From: Kribbella caucasensis
GTDB lineage: Bacteria > Actinomycetota > Actinomycetes > Propionibacteriales > Kribbellaceae
Length of the DNA: 64,000 nucleotides
Assembly (NCBI RefSeq): GCF_004361855.1
Contig: NZ_SNWQ01000003.1
Location: 62,001 to 126,000, forward strand
Direction: 5' to 3'
Positions within the stretch are counted from its first letter, which is position 1; each line of letters begins with the position of its first letter. Below the pieces are notes generated by a model. It saw nothing but the letters and a program-made list of their open reading frames with translations, had not been told where the DNA came from and searched no databases. Positions 18,274 to 27,029 of the stretch are shown in pieces. The position numbers were made by a program, and so were the translations under genes.

Positions 18274-19272
18274 ATGGACGTCGAGGCGTACGTGTCCGTC
18301 CATCAGCCGCAGTGGGATCGCCTGGCTCACTTGACTCGTCGGCAGCGGAGGTTGACCGGGGCCGAGGCTGACGAACTGGTGCTGCTCTACCAGCGTGTCG
18401 GGACGCACTTGGCGGCGCTCCGGGCGGGTGGGGCCGATCCGGTGGCGATCGGCAGGTTGTCCGGGCTCATCGCCGACGCCCGCGGAGCCGTGACCGGTGC
18501 GCAGGCTCCCGTCTGGCGCGACATCTCCCGGTATTTCCTGGTGAGCTTCCCGGCCGCGCTGTACATGTCGCGCCGCTGGTGGCTGACCATCGGCCTCTTG
18601 TTCTACCTGGTCGCGGGCTGGGTGGCGTGGCGGATCATCGCGCACCCGGAGGTCCTAGACTCGGTCGCGACGCCGACGCAGATCCAGCAACTCGTCGACG
18701 AGGACTTCGCCAACTACTACACCGAGAACCCGGCCCAGGACTTCGCCCTCCGGGTCTGGGTCAACAACGCGACCATCTCGGCCGCTGTACTGGCGATCGG
18801 GGTCCTGCTGGTCCCCGTCGTCTTCGTCCTCTGGAGCAACGCGGTCAACCTCGGACTGATGGCGGGCGTGATGATCGGCCACGACAAGGGCGACGTGTTC
18901 TTCGGCCTGATCACCCCGCACGGCCTGCTCGAGCTCACCGCCGTCTTCGTGGCGTCGGCGGCCGGCCTGCGCCTCGGCTGGGCCTGGATCGCCCCCGGCC
19001 CGCGCACCCGGATGCAGGCCCTGGCCCAGACCGGCCGCGCGACCGTCGGGATGGCGATCGGCCTTGCCGCGATCCTGTTGGTCACCGGTCTGATCGAGGC
19101 CTTCGTCACGCCGTCCCCGTTCCCGACGGCCGTACGGGTGGGCATCGGTGTCATCGCCGAGGTCGCCTTCTTCGTCTACGTCTGGACCCTCGGCCGCCGG
19201 GCCGCGCAGGCCGGCGAGTACGGCGACGTCGAAGCCATCGACCGCGAGGCCACCGCCCCCGTTTCAGCCTGA
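18274..19272 (+). CDS. Stage II sporulation protein M (SpoIIM) family membrane protein
   Basis: A 332-residue membrane protein. A soluble, Arg-rich N-terminal part (about 1-85) is followed by five or six hydrophobic segments including WWLTIGLLFYLVAGWVAW, with NNATISAAVLAIGVLL, SNAVNLGLMAGVM and TPHGLLELTAVFVA, the conserved core of the SpoIIM/DUF95 family. The ATG at 18274 has AAAGGAGG 4 bases upstream. In Bacilli SpoIIM helps peptidoglycan remodelling at engulfment; in actinobacteria its role is unknown and it normally sits with RDD, MoxR and DUF58 genes. Confidence 0.87.
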   Translation: MDVEAYVSVHQPQWDRLAHLTRRQRRLTGAEADELVLLYQRVGTHLAALRAGGADPVAIGRLSGLIADARGAVTGAQAPVWRDISRYFLVSFPAALYMSRRWWLTIGLLFYLVAGWVAWRIIAHPEVLDSVATPTQIQQLVDEDFANYYTENPAQDFALRVWVNNATISAAVLAIGVLLVPVVFVLWSNAVNLGLMAGVMIGHDKGDVFFGLITPHGLLELTAVFVASAAGLRLGWAWIAPGPRTRMQALAQTGRATVGMAIGLAAILLVTGLIEAFVTPSPFPTAVRVGIGVIAEVAFFVYVWTLGRRAAQAGEYGDVEAIDREATAPVSA

Positions 19273-19308
19273 GGACCTAACGGTTTCGATCCGGGGTACC
19301 GGGTCTCA

Positions 19309-20142
19309 ATGAAATCCGCCGAAGCCGCCCGGCAAAGCCGCCTGTACGACGTGTCGATCACGGCCGGGTTGATCGCGTACGGCGTCGTGCACCTCCTCGT
19401 CGCCTGGATCGCTCTGCAACTCGCCTGGGGACGACCCAGCGAAGAGGCCTCGGAAGAGGGTGCGCTCAGGCAACTCGCCGACGAACCCCTAGGCGGGGTA
19501 CTGCTCTGGGTGGTCGCGATCGGACTCTTCGTACTGGTGATCTGGCGAATCCTCGACCTCGTCTACGGCCACCTCGACCTGGAGAAGAAGCTGTCGGCGG
19601 TTGGCCGCGGCCTCGTCTATTTGACGCTCGGGATCAGCGCGATCCGGGTGGCCGTCGGCTCTGGTGGTTCGAGCACCGGCAGCACGCGATCACTGAGCGC
19701 CCGGCTGATGGAGAACGGCGCCGGCCGGGTGCTGATCGTGGTCGTCGGCCTGGTGATCATCGCGATCGGCGTTCGCCAGCTCTACAAGGCGGCGACGAAG
19801 AAGTTCACCGAGGACCTGACCGGCGGCGTCTCGGACACCACCGTGCTGCTCGGCCGGATCGGCTATGCCGCGAAGGGCATCGCGTTCTTCATCGTCGGCG
19901 CGTTGTTCGGCTGGGCCGCGATCGACTACGACCCGCAGAAGGCCGGCGGTCTCGACACCGCGCTGCACACGATCAAGGAACAGCCGTTCGGCGCGATCCT
20001 GCTCACCTTGATGGCCATCGGCATCGCCTGCTTCGGCGTCTACTGCTTCGCCTGGTCCCGCAGCCAAGCACTGAGCTCAACTGGCAGTCAGAGGAAAATC
20101 AGCTACGGCTTGGGGGCACAGATCGGAAACAAAGATGCGTAA
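19309..20142 (+). CDS. DUF1206 domain membrane protein
   Basis: A 277-residue protein with six hydrophobic segments arranged as three similar pairs, each pair starting with a Gly/Ala-Tyr motif (GLIAYGVVHLLVAW, AVGRGLVYLTLGI, RIGYAAKGIAFFIVG). This is the three-repeat DUF1206 architecture, of unknown function. It starts 36 bases after SpoIIM on the same strand, with no strong ribosome site visible. A near-consensus -35 element for the next operon begins just past its stop. Confidence 0.8.
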   Translation: MKSAEAARQSRLYDVSITAGLIAYGVVHLLVAWIALQLAWGRPSEEASEEGALRQLADEPLGGVLLWVVAIGLFVLVIWRILDLVYGHLDLEKKLSAVGRGLVYLTLGISAIRVAVGSGGSSTGSTRSLSARLMENGAGRVLIVVVGLVIIAIGVRQLYKAATKKFTEDLTGGVSDTTVLLGRIGYAAKGIAFFIVGALFGWAAIDYDPQKAGGLDTALHTIKEQPFGAILLTLMAIGIACFGVYCFAWSRSQALSSTGSQRKISYGLGAQIGNKDA

Positions 20143-20146
20143 CTCG

Positions 20147-20176
20147 TTGACATAGCACCGGCCTGTGGTGTGGCTT
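20147..20176 (+). promoter_or_regulatory. Candidate promoter of the oligopeptide ABC operon
   Basis: A consensus -35 TTGACA (20147-20152) is followed after 18 bases by a weak -10 TGGCTT (20171-20176). It is placed about 50 bases before the binding-protein start. The -10 is poor, so confidence is limited. Confidence 0.35.
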
Positions 20177-20225
20177 TCTCTCTAAACACAGCTCTCCAGA
20201 CCTGGGGCGGAAGGTGCGTGGGGCG

Positions 20226-22058
20226 ATGAGGCGTGGACTAGTGGGGCAGGCGCTCGCGGGACTGGCGGCGTTCGGGATGCTGGCGGCGGGCGGTGTCGTG
20301 GGCGGTGCGCTGCCGGCGGCCCAGGCGGCCGACCCGGCGACGAAGGTGATTCGGGTCGGGACGACCCAGGCGGTGGACTCGATGAACCCGTTCCTCGCGG
20401 TGCGGCTCGTCACCGGGTCGATCCACCGGTGGATGTACGGCTTCCTGACCGTGCCGGACTCCAAGACCCTGCAACCGAGTGCGGACCTGGCCGAGTCGTG
20501 GACCACGTCACCCGACGGCCTGACCTGGACCTTCAAGATCCGCGCGGCGAAGTGGTCCGACGGTCAGCCGATCACCGCCGCGGACGCCGCCTGGACGTTC
20601 ACCAAGATCATGACCGACGACGGCGCCAAGACCGGCAACGGTCCCGCGGTGGAGAACTTCGCCAGTGTCACCGCGAACGGCCAGGACCTGACCATCAAGC
20701 TGAAGACCCCGCAGGCGTCGATGCTGGACAACCCGGTGCCGATCCTGCCCAAGCACGTCTGGGAGAAGGTCGGCGACATCGCGAAGTACGAGGCCGACGC
20801 CTACCCCGCGGTGACCAGCGGCCCGTACGTCGCGGTGGAGCACAAGAAGGACCAGTACGTGAAGCTCCAGGCGAACCCGAACTACTGGCGCGGCCGGCCC
20901 AAGATCGACGAACTGCAGGTGATCTTCTACGACAACCCGGCGGCCGCGATCGTCGGTCTGAAGAAGGGCGACATCGACCTGATCGGCCGGCTCTCCCCGC
21001 CGGACTTCGAGGCGTTGAAGGGTGACGAGAACATCGTCCAGTGGAACACCCAGGGCCGCCGGGCGACGTACCTGCAGATCAACCACGGCGCGACGACCAG
21101 CGACGACAAGCCGATCGGCGACGGGCATCCGGCGTTGAAGGACCAGCGGGTCCGGCAGGCGCTGCACTACGCGATCGACAAGCAGAAGCTGGTCGACGAG
21201 GTGCAGAACGGCCTCGCGGTACCGGCCGACGGGTCGATCGTTCCGCCGATGTACAAGGACTTCTTCTGGCAGGCCGATGGTGATCAGAAGGTCTCGTACG
21301 ACGTGGCCCGGGCGAACAAGATCCTCGACGACGCGGGGTACAAGAAGGGCGCCGACGGGATCCGGATCATGCCGGACGGATCGCGCAAGCTGCAGTTCCG
21401 GTTCAGCATCCACACCGACACCCCGATCGAGGACAAGCTCGCCGAGTACCTGACCGGCTGGCTCAAAGAACTCGGTATCACGCTGACCACGAAGCGGCTC
21501 GACTCCAGCAAGTTCACCGAGGAGACCGGGACGACGGCGCTGTTCGACATCGCGATCAGCGGCTGGTCGGTGAACCCGGATCCGGAGGAGGTGCTCGCCA
21601 CGCACCTGTGCAGCCGGCGGCCGACCGCATCGGGTGAGGGCGGTGGGACCGAGTCGTTCTACTGCGACCCGCAGTACGAGCAGCTGTACCTGCAGCAGCT
21701 GAAGGAGCTCGACCGGTCCAAGCGGGCCGACCTCATCAAGCAGATGGAGCAGCGGCTGTACACCGACGCCCCGGTGATCGCGCTGTACTACCCGAACGAC
21801 CTCGAGGGGTACCGCAAGGACCGGATCGCCAGCATCACGCCGATCCCGGAGGAGAAGGGCCTGCTGTACGGCGGGAGCGGGTACTGGCCGTTCTACACGA
21901 TCGAGGCCGTCAGTGCTGACGGTGCGGACGGCTCGGCCGAGGACGGCGGCTCGAACACCGGCGTGATCGTCGGCGTCGCGGCCGGTGTCGTGGTCCTCGC
22001 GGCCGCCGGGTTCTTCGTCGCCCGCCGTCGCAAGGGTGTCGCGGACGAGCGCGAATGA
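20226..22058 (+). CDS. Oligopeptide-type ABC transporter substrate-binding protein with C-terminal anchor
   Basis: A 610-residue family 5 extracellular solute-binding protein. There is an N-terminal signal peptide ending AQA-AD near residue 34, then the typical core (VGTTQAVDSMNPFLAV, the WTFKIRAAKWSDGQPITAAD motif, and a peptide-binding C-lobe). There is no lipobox cysteine. Instead residues about 575-605 form a transmembrane helix followed by ARRRKG, so the protein is held by a C-terminal anchor. It would bind peptides or similar solutes for the permeases encoded downstream. ATG 20226 is preferred; an upstream GTG at 20214 is possible. Confidence 0.88.
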   Translation: MRRGLVGQALAGLAAFGMLAAGGVVGGALPAAQAADPATKVIRVGTTQAVDSMNPFLAVRLVTGSIHRWMYGFLTVPDSKTLQPSADLAESWTTSPDGLTWTFKIRAAKWSDGQPITAADAAWTFTKIMTDDGAKTGNGPAVENFASVTANGQDLTIKLKTPQASMLDNPVPILPKHVWEKVGDIAKYEADAYPAVTSGPYVAVEHKKDQYVKLQANPNYWRGRPKIDELQVIFYDNPAAAIVGLKKGDIDLIGRLSPPDFEALKGDENIVQWNTQGRRATYLQINHGATTSDDKPIGDGHPALKDQRVRQALHYAIDKQKLVDEVQNGLAVPADGSIVPPMYKDFFWQADGDQKVSYDVARANKILDDAGYKKGADGIRIMPDGSRKLQFRFSIHTDTPIEDKLAEYLTGWLKELGITLTTKRLDSSKFTEETGTTALFDIAISGWSVNPDPEEVLATHLCSRRPTASGEGGGTESFYCDPQYEQLYLQQLKELDRSKRADLIKQMEQRLYTDAPVIALYYPNDLEGYRKDRIASITPIPEEKGLLYGGSGYWPFYTIEAVSADGADGSAEDGGSNTGVIVGVAAGVVVLAAAGFFVARRRKGVADERE

Positions 22059-23095
22059 CGGTTGCGCAGTCGGCGACCAAGGCGATCGACGCGGTCGAGG
22101 AGCGGCCGGCCCGGCACGGCCTGGTCCGGTACGCCGCGGCCAAGGCCGGCGGGGCGTTGCTCAGTATCGCGATGGTGATCGTGGCGACGTTCTTCCTGTT
22201 CCGGTTGCTGCCGGGCGACCCGGTCCGGGCGCTCGCGCAGGGCCGGAACATGACGCCCGAGCAGCTCGACCTGGAACGCCGCCGGCTCGGGCTGGACAGG
22301 TCGCTGCCCGAGCAGTTCGTCCATTTCGTCAACCAGACGGTGCAGTTCGACCTGGGCACCTCCTACGAGTACAAGCGTCCGGTGCTCGACCTGATCGGTG
22401 AACGCATCGGCTCCACCTTGCTGCTCACCGGTACGGCGCTGGTGATGGCGGTCAGCCTCGGGATCTGGCAGGGCGCCCGGGCAGGGTGGAAACCGGGCAG
22501 CCGATTCGACCGGTTCTCCACCGCGATCTCACTGGTGTTGTGGTCGGTACCGACGTTCTGGCTGGGTCTGCTGCTGTTGATGGTGTTCGCGGCCGGTATC
22601 GGGCCGATCCCCGGGCTCTTCCCGACGCGTGGGATCGAGAGCGTGGACGCACCTGACGGATTCGCGTACGTCCTCGATGTGGCGAAGCACATGGTGTTGC
22701 CGTGCCTGACGATGGTGGCGGTCGTGTACGCGCAGTACCTGCTGGTGATGCGGTCGTCGGTGCTCGACGAGGTCGGGCAGGACTACGTGACGACCGCGCG
22801 GGCGAAGGGTTTGCGCGATGACGAGATCCGCCGCAAGCACGCAGTACCGAACGCGCTGCTGCCGACCGTGACGTTGGTGTTTATGCGGATCGGGTTCATC
22901 GTCGGCGGGGCCGTCACGGTCGAGGCGATCTTCAGCTGGCCGGGGCTCGGGCAGTTGTTCTACGAGGCGATCCGGGTACCGGACTTCACCCTGATGCAGG
23001 GGACGTTCCTGCTGATCACGGTGTCGGTGATCCTGATGAACACGCTCGCCGACGTGGTCTATCACGTGCTCGACCCGAGGGTGCGGTCCGCATGA
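22055..23095 (+). CDS. ABC transporter permease (DppB/OppB type)
   Basis: A 346-residue inner-membrane permease with six hydrophobic segments. The family N-terminal motif FFLFRLLPGDPVRAL and the coupling loop YVTTARAKGLRDDEIRRKHAVPNALLP are present; that loop contacts the ATPases. The start ATG overlaps the binding-protein stop (ATGA). It forms a heterodimer with the next permease to import oligopeptides or related compounds. Confidence 0.93.
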   Translation: MTVAQSATKAIDAVEERPARHGLVRYAAAKAGGALLSIAMVIVATFFLFRLLPGDPVRALAQGRNMTPEQLDLERRRLGLDRSLPEQFVHFVNQTVQFDLGTSYEYKRPVLDLIGERIGSTLLLTGTALVMAVSLGIWQGARAGWKPGSRFDRFSTAISLVLWSVPTFWLGLLLLMVFAAGIGPIPGLFPTRGIESVDAPDGFAYVLDVAKHMVLPCLTMVAVVYAQYLLVMRSSVLDEVGQDYVTTARAKGLRDDEIRRKHAVPNALLPTVTLVFMRIGFIVGGAVTVEAIFSWPGLGQLFYEAIRVPDFTLMQGTFLLITVSVILMNTLADVVYHVLDPRVRSA

Positions 23096-23973
23096 GCATC
23101 ACGTGGACGCGGCGGCAGCGGGCGCTCCGGCGGTTCTGGGCGGACTTCCGTACCCATCGGGCCGGCGTGGTCGGGCTTGCGATCCTCGTGGTCGCCGTGG
23201 TGCTCGCGTTGGCGGCGCCGTTGTTCATCGACGAGGGCGTGACGAACGTCGTACGGGGAACGGGGGAGAAGCTGGCGCCGCCGAGTCTGGACGATCCGTT
23301 GGGGACGGACGAGTCCGGGCGGTCGGTGCTGTTGCTGATCTGGTGGGGTTCGCGGACCTCGCTGCTGATCGGATTCCTCGCGGCCCTGTTGAGCATGGTG
23401 ATCGGCACCGTCCTGGGGATCGCGGCCGGGCACTTCCGCGGCTGGATCGGCGCGGTCATCATGCGCATCACCGACTGGTTCCTGGTGCTGCCGTCCCTGG
23501 TCACGGCGTTGGTGCTGGCGGCGATCCTCGGCGGCAGCACGGCCACGATCGTGATCGCGATCGGCGTCACCTCGTGGCCGTCGACGGCTCGGTTGATCCG
23601 GGCGCAAACCCTTGCCGTGGAAGCCCGTCCGTACATCGAGCGGTCCACCGCACTCGGCGCCGGCCACTGGCACATCACCACCCGGCACGTCCTGCCGAAC
23701 GTCGCACCGTTGCTATTGGCAAGTACGACGCTGGAGGTGGCGAGCGCGATCGTCACCGAGTCGACGCTCGCGTTCCTCGGGGTGAGCGCGAACAAGACGT
23801 CGTGGGGGACGATGCTGCGTGGTTCGTACGACTGGGGCGCGGCGACGTCGGGAGCCTGGTGGTACATCCTGCTGCCCGGTCTGTGCATCGTGATCGTCGT
23901 GCTGGCGTTCACGTTGTGCGGTCGCGCGCTGGAGACCGTGCTCAACCCGCGACTCCGGGGAGCGACCCGATGA
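23092..23973 (+). CDS. ABC transporter permease (DppC/OppC type)
   Basis: A 293-residue permease. It has the N-terminal OppC helix (RAGVVGLAILVVAVVLALAAPLF), the HPLGTD-like PLGTDESGRSV, and the EAA coupling loop near IERSTALGAGHWHITTRHVLPN. It overlaps the DppB-type gene by 4 bases and is followed by the first ATPase with another 4-base overlap, so all are one translationally coupled operon. Confidence 0.93.
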   Translation: MSITWTRRQRALRRFWADFRTHRAGVVGLAILVVAVVLALAAPLFIDEGVTNVVRGTGEKLAPPSLDDPLGTDESGRSVLLLIWWGSRTSLLIGFLAALLSMVIGTVLGIAAGHFRGWIGAVIMRITDWFLVLPSLVTALVLAAILGGSTATIVIAIGVTSWPSTARLIRAQTLAVEARPYIERSTALGAGHWHITTRHVLPNVAPLLLASTTLEVASAIVTESTLAFLGVSANKTSWGTMLRGSYDWGAATSGAWWYILLPGLCIVIVVLAFTLCGRALETVLNPRLRGATR

Positions 23974-24926
23974 GCCTGCTCGAATTGGACGACGTGTCCG
24001 TCACCTACAAGCTTGCGGGCGGCGAGTTGCCCGCGGTACGAGGTGTCTCGCTGAGCCTTGAGGCCGGGGAAGCTGTTGGTGTGGTGGGGGAATCCGGCTC
24101 CGGCAAGTCGACGCTGGCGATGGCGTTGCTCCGGCTGCTGCCGCGTGACGCCCGGATCTCCGGCCGGATCCTGCTCGACGGCGAAGACGTGCTCGCGATG
24201 AGCTGGGGCCGGCTCCGCGCGGTCCGCTGGGCGCAGGCGTCGATCGTCTTCCAGGGTGCGCAGCACGGCCTCAACCCGGTGCATCGGATCGGCGACCAGA
24301 TCGCCGAACCGCTGCTGATCCACAAACTCGCGAGTCCGGACCAGGCCCGCCGCCGGGTCGCCGAGCTCCTCGACCAGGTCGGCCTGCCCGGCTGGCGGGC
24401 GAAGAGTTATCCGCACGAACTGAGTGGTGGCCAGCGGCAACGAGTGATGATCGCGATGGCGCTCGCCTGCGAACCACGGCTGATCGTCGCCGACGAACCG
24501 ACCACCGCACTCGACGTGATGGTACAGGCGCAGGTCCTCACCCTGATACGCGAGCTGATCGCCACCGACGACATCTCGTTGCTGATGATCTCGCACGACC
24601 TCTCGGTGCTGGCCGACCTGTGCGATCGGCTGGCCGTGATGTACGCCGGCCGCGTGGTCGAGACCGGTCCCGCGGACGGCACGTTCACCCATCCGTACAG
24701 TCGTGCGCTGGCGGCCGCGTTCCCGACCATCGGCGACCTCTCCTCACGGCTGGCGCCGAAAGGACTCGGTGGCGATCCACCGGATCCGCTTCAGCTCCCG
24801 TCGGGTTGTGCCTTCCACCCGCGGTGTCCGGTCGCGTTGGACACGTGCTCGACCGTGTCGATCGAGTTGCGCCCAGCCGGCGAGCGTCGTACGGCGGCTT
24901 GTGTCCTGGCTGGGGAGGCGGTTTAG
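23970..24926 (+). CDS. ABC transporter ATP-binding protein (DppD/OppD type)
   Basis: A 318-residue ATPase. It has Walker A GESGSGKST, signature LSGGQRQRV, Walker B LIVADEPTTALD and the H-loop SHD. The C-terminal oligopeptide-transporter domain has the cysteine cluster CAFHPRCP...C, which in relatives can hold an iron-sulfur cluster. The ATG at 23970 overlaps the permease stop (ATGA). It pairs with the next ATPase to energise peptide uptake. Confidence 0.93.
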   Translation: MSLLELDDVSVTYKLAGGELPAVRGVSLSLEAGEAVGVVGESGSGKSTLAMALLRLLPRDARISGRILLDGEDVLAMSWGRLRAVRWAQASIVFQGAQHGLNPVHRIGDQIAEPLLIHKLASPDQARRRVAELLDQVGLPGWRAKSYPHELSGGQRQRVMIAMALACEPRLIVADEPTTALDVMVQAQVLTLIRELIATDDISLLMISHDLSVLADLCDRLAVMYAGRVVETGPADGTFTHPYSRALAAAFPTIGDLSSRLAPKGLGGDPPDPLQLPSGCAFHPRCPVALDTCSTVSIELRPAGERRTAACVLAGEAV

Positions 24927-25880
24927 GTGCTGGAGGCAAACAACTTGGCGGTCGAGTTCGCCGGTCGGGGACGGCGTGCGCGGGCGGTCGATGGGGTCAA
25001 CCTTTCCGTCGGCGCGGGTGAGATCGTTGCCCTGGTCGGCGAATCCGGCTGCGGCAAGACCACTCTCGCCCGTACCTTGCTCGGCCTCGAACGCCCCACC
25101 TCCGGCGAGGTCCGGTACGACGGGTCGGCGCTGAGCCATCGCGGCCGGGCGCTGAAGGCCTACCGTCGGCAGGTCCAGCTGATTCTGCAGGATCCGATGG
25201 GCTCGCTCAATCCACGACAGACCGTCTACGAAGCAGTTGCCGAGGGCCCCCGGATCCACGGGCTGCCGGACGAGGAACAGGTGGTCGCCGAGGCGCTGTC
25301 CCGCGCCGGCCTCCGCCCGCCTGAGCGGTTCTTCCTGCGGTACCCCCACGAACTCTCCGGTGGCCAACGCCAACGCGTCGTCATCGCCGGCGCCCTCGCC
25401 CTCAACCCGAAGGTCCTGATCGCCGACGAACCCGTCGCCTCCCTCGACGCCTCGGTCCGCGGCGAGATCCTCGCCCTCCTGCTCCGCCTCCGCAACGAAC
25501 TCGGCCTGTCCGCCCTGGTCGTCACCCACGACCTGGGCCTGGCCTGGAACATCGCCGACCGCGTCGCAGTCATGTACCTCGGCCGCATCGTCGAATCCGG
25601 ACCGGTCGAACAGATCCTCACCGCACCCCAACACCCTTACACACAAGCGCTCCTCTCGGTCCTCCCCGAATCCCCGGACCGCATCGTCCTCACCGGCGAA
25701 CCACCCGACCCGACCCGAATCCCCACCGGCTGCCGCTTCCACCCCCGCTGCCAACTCCTCGCCTCCGGCAAGGCCGCAGCCGCCGGCATCGACACCGCCT
25801 GCCACTCCGAACCCCTCCCCATCCTCTCCTCGGCAGCAGACCCTCAGACCGCCTGCCACTTGACCCTTGTAGATAGTTAA
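24927..25880 (+). CDS. ABC transporter ATP-binding protein (DppF/OppF type)
   Basis: A 317-residue ATPase with Walker A GESGCGKTT, signature LSGGQRQRV, Walker B LIADEPVASLD and the C-terminal CRFHPRCQ motif. It begins with GTG immediately after the previous TAG, with GGGGAGG in the end of the upstream gene as ribosome site. It closes the five-gene operon. Its stop codon lies inside the palindromic control region of the ArsR gene. Confidence 0.93.
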   Translation: MLEANNLAVEFAGRGRRARAVDGVNLSVGAGEIVALVGESGCGKTTLARTLLGLERPTSGEVRYDGSALSHRGRALKAYRRQVQLILQDPMGSLNPRQTVYEAVAEGPRIHGLPDEEQVVAEALSRAGLRPPERFFLRYPHELSGGQRQRVVIAGALALNPKVLIADEPVASLDASVRGEILALLLRLRNELGLSALVVTHDLGLAWNIADRVAVMYLGRIVESGPVEQILTAPQHPYTQALLSVLPESPDRIVLTGEPPDPTRIPTGCRFHPRCQLLASGKAAAAGIDTACHSEPLPILSSAADPQTACHLTLVDS

Positions 25881-25896
25881 CCGATGGTGTAACTAT
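25873..25896 (+). promoter_or_regulatory. ArsR operator and overlapping promoter
   Basis: ATAGTTA (25873-25879) and TAACTAT (25890-25896) form a perfect 7-base inverted repeat with a 10-base spacer. TTGTAG at 25867 and TAACTA at 25890 are 17 bases apart and fit a -35/-10 pair, which would start transcription at or next to the ATG at 25903. The site therefore looks like an autoregulatory operator over a leaderless promoter. Confidence 0.65.
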
Positions 25897-25902
25897 TGCG
25901 CC

Positions 25903-26235
25903 ATGGTGAACGAAGTCGATCGGTTCTTCGAGGTGCTGGCCGATCCGACCCGGCGGCAGGTGGTGGAGTTGCTGGGGGAGGGGCCGCGGCGGGCCGGGCA
26001 GCTGGCTGAGGCGACCGGGGCATCGGCGCCGGCGATGAGCCGGCATCTGCGGATTCTGTTGTCGGCCGGGCTGGTCGCCGACGAGCGGGTGCCGGACGAC
26101 GCGCGGGTGCGGGTCTTCCGGTTGCGGCCGGAGCCCGTGGTCGCCGTACAGGCCTGGCTCGACCAGGTCCAGGCGCACTGGCAGGAACAGTTGGGCTCGT
26201 TCAAGAAGCACGTCGAGCGGAGGAAACCAGAGTGA
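25903..26235 (+). CDS. ArsR-family transcriptional regulator
   Basis: A 110-residue winged-helix regulator: EVLADPTRRQVVELLGEG, then the recognition region ATGASAPAMSRHLRILLSAGLV. There are no cysteine metal ligands, so it belongs to the group of ArsR proteins paired with SRPBCC (AHSA1-type) genes rather than to metal sensors. No ribosome site precedes the ATG and the predicted transcription start is at the ATG, so a leaderless message is likely. It overlaps the next gene by 4 bases. Confidence 0.9.
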   Translation: MVNEVDRFFEVLADPTRRQVVELLGEGPRRAGQLAEATGASAPAMSRHLRILLSAGLVADERVPDDARVRVFRLRPEPVVAVQAWLDQVQAHWQEQLGSFKKHVERRKPE

Positions 26236-27029
26236 CTGAGCAATCCGCGTCAGCAGCTGTCGAGGTCGCCGCCGATCCGGCGACGGCGTTCAAGATCTTC
26301 ACCGACGAGATCGATCTGTGGTGGGTCCGCGGGCCGATCAACTTCTGGGACTCCGGCCGGGCGGTGGCGAGGCGGATCGAGTCCGGGGTCGGTGGCCGGA
26401 TCCTCGAGGTCTACAGCGGTGAAGACGCACTCGTCCTCGGCCGGATCACCGAGTGGCAGCCCGGCGAGTTGCTGGCCTATCGCAGCGAGGTGGACGATAC
26501 CGAGATCCGGGTCAGCTTCGAGCCGTCCGACGGTGGCACCCGCGTCACCGTCGTACAGTCCCTGGTCTCCGGTGGCGAGACGGCGTTCTACTACTGGCGG
26601 AACGTGATCCACTGGCTCCCCGCCTGGGTCGCCCGGCGGGACGAGGCTCCCCGCACACCGCGCGAACTCGACCGGCTCAGCATCGCCTTGTACTACGAGG
26701 ATCCGGCGGCCGCGGCTCGCTGGTTGCATACGACGTACGGGCTGGAGTCGTGGGACAAGATCCCGGCCGAAGGGGAGAAGCCGTCGTGGATCGAGTTGCA
26801 CGTCGGGTCGGCGGCCATCCTGCTGTTCGAGGCGAAGCAGCCGCCGTCCGGTGACGACCACGGGATCTGGGTCTACGTCGACGATCTGGACGCGCACTTC
26901 GCCCGGAGTCAGGCGCAGGGAGCCAGGATCGTCTCCGAGATCCACCAGCACGGGTACCGCTGCTACGAGACCGACGACCTCGAAGGCCATCGCTGGACGT
27001 TCGTCCAGGCCCGGCCGACGATGATCTAG
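26232..27029 (+). CDS. SRPBCC (AHSA1-like) and VOC/glyoxalase domain fusion protein
   Basis: A 265-residue two-domain protein. Residues about 1-130 are an SRPBCC/AHSA1-type helix-grip domain (AFKIFTDEIDLWW, VGGRILEVYSGEDALVLGRI). Residues about 148-262 are a VOC/glyoxalase-like domain (IALYYEDPAAAARWLHTTYGLE, ending DLEGHRWTFVQARP). Such proteins are thought to bind small hydrophobic molecules or resist toxins; the ligand is unknown. GTG 26232 overlaps the ArsR stop, and the regulator very probably controls it. Its TAG stop is shared, through the palindrome CTAG, with the convergent DUF58 stop. Confidence 0.85.
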   Translation: MTEQSASAAVEVAADPATAFKIFTDEIDLWWVRGPINFWDSGRAVARRIESGVGGRILEVYSGEDALVLGRITEWQPGELLAYRSEVDDTEIRVSFEPSDGGTRVTVVQSLVSGGETAFYYWRNVIHWLPAWVARRDEAPRTPRELDRLSIALYYEDPAAAARWLHTTYGLESWDKIPAEGEKPSWIELHVGSAAILLFEAKQPPSGDDHGIWVYVDDLDAHFARSQAQGARIVSEIHQHGYRCYETDDLEGHRWTFVQARPTMI

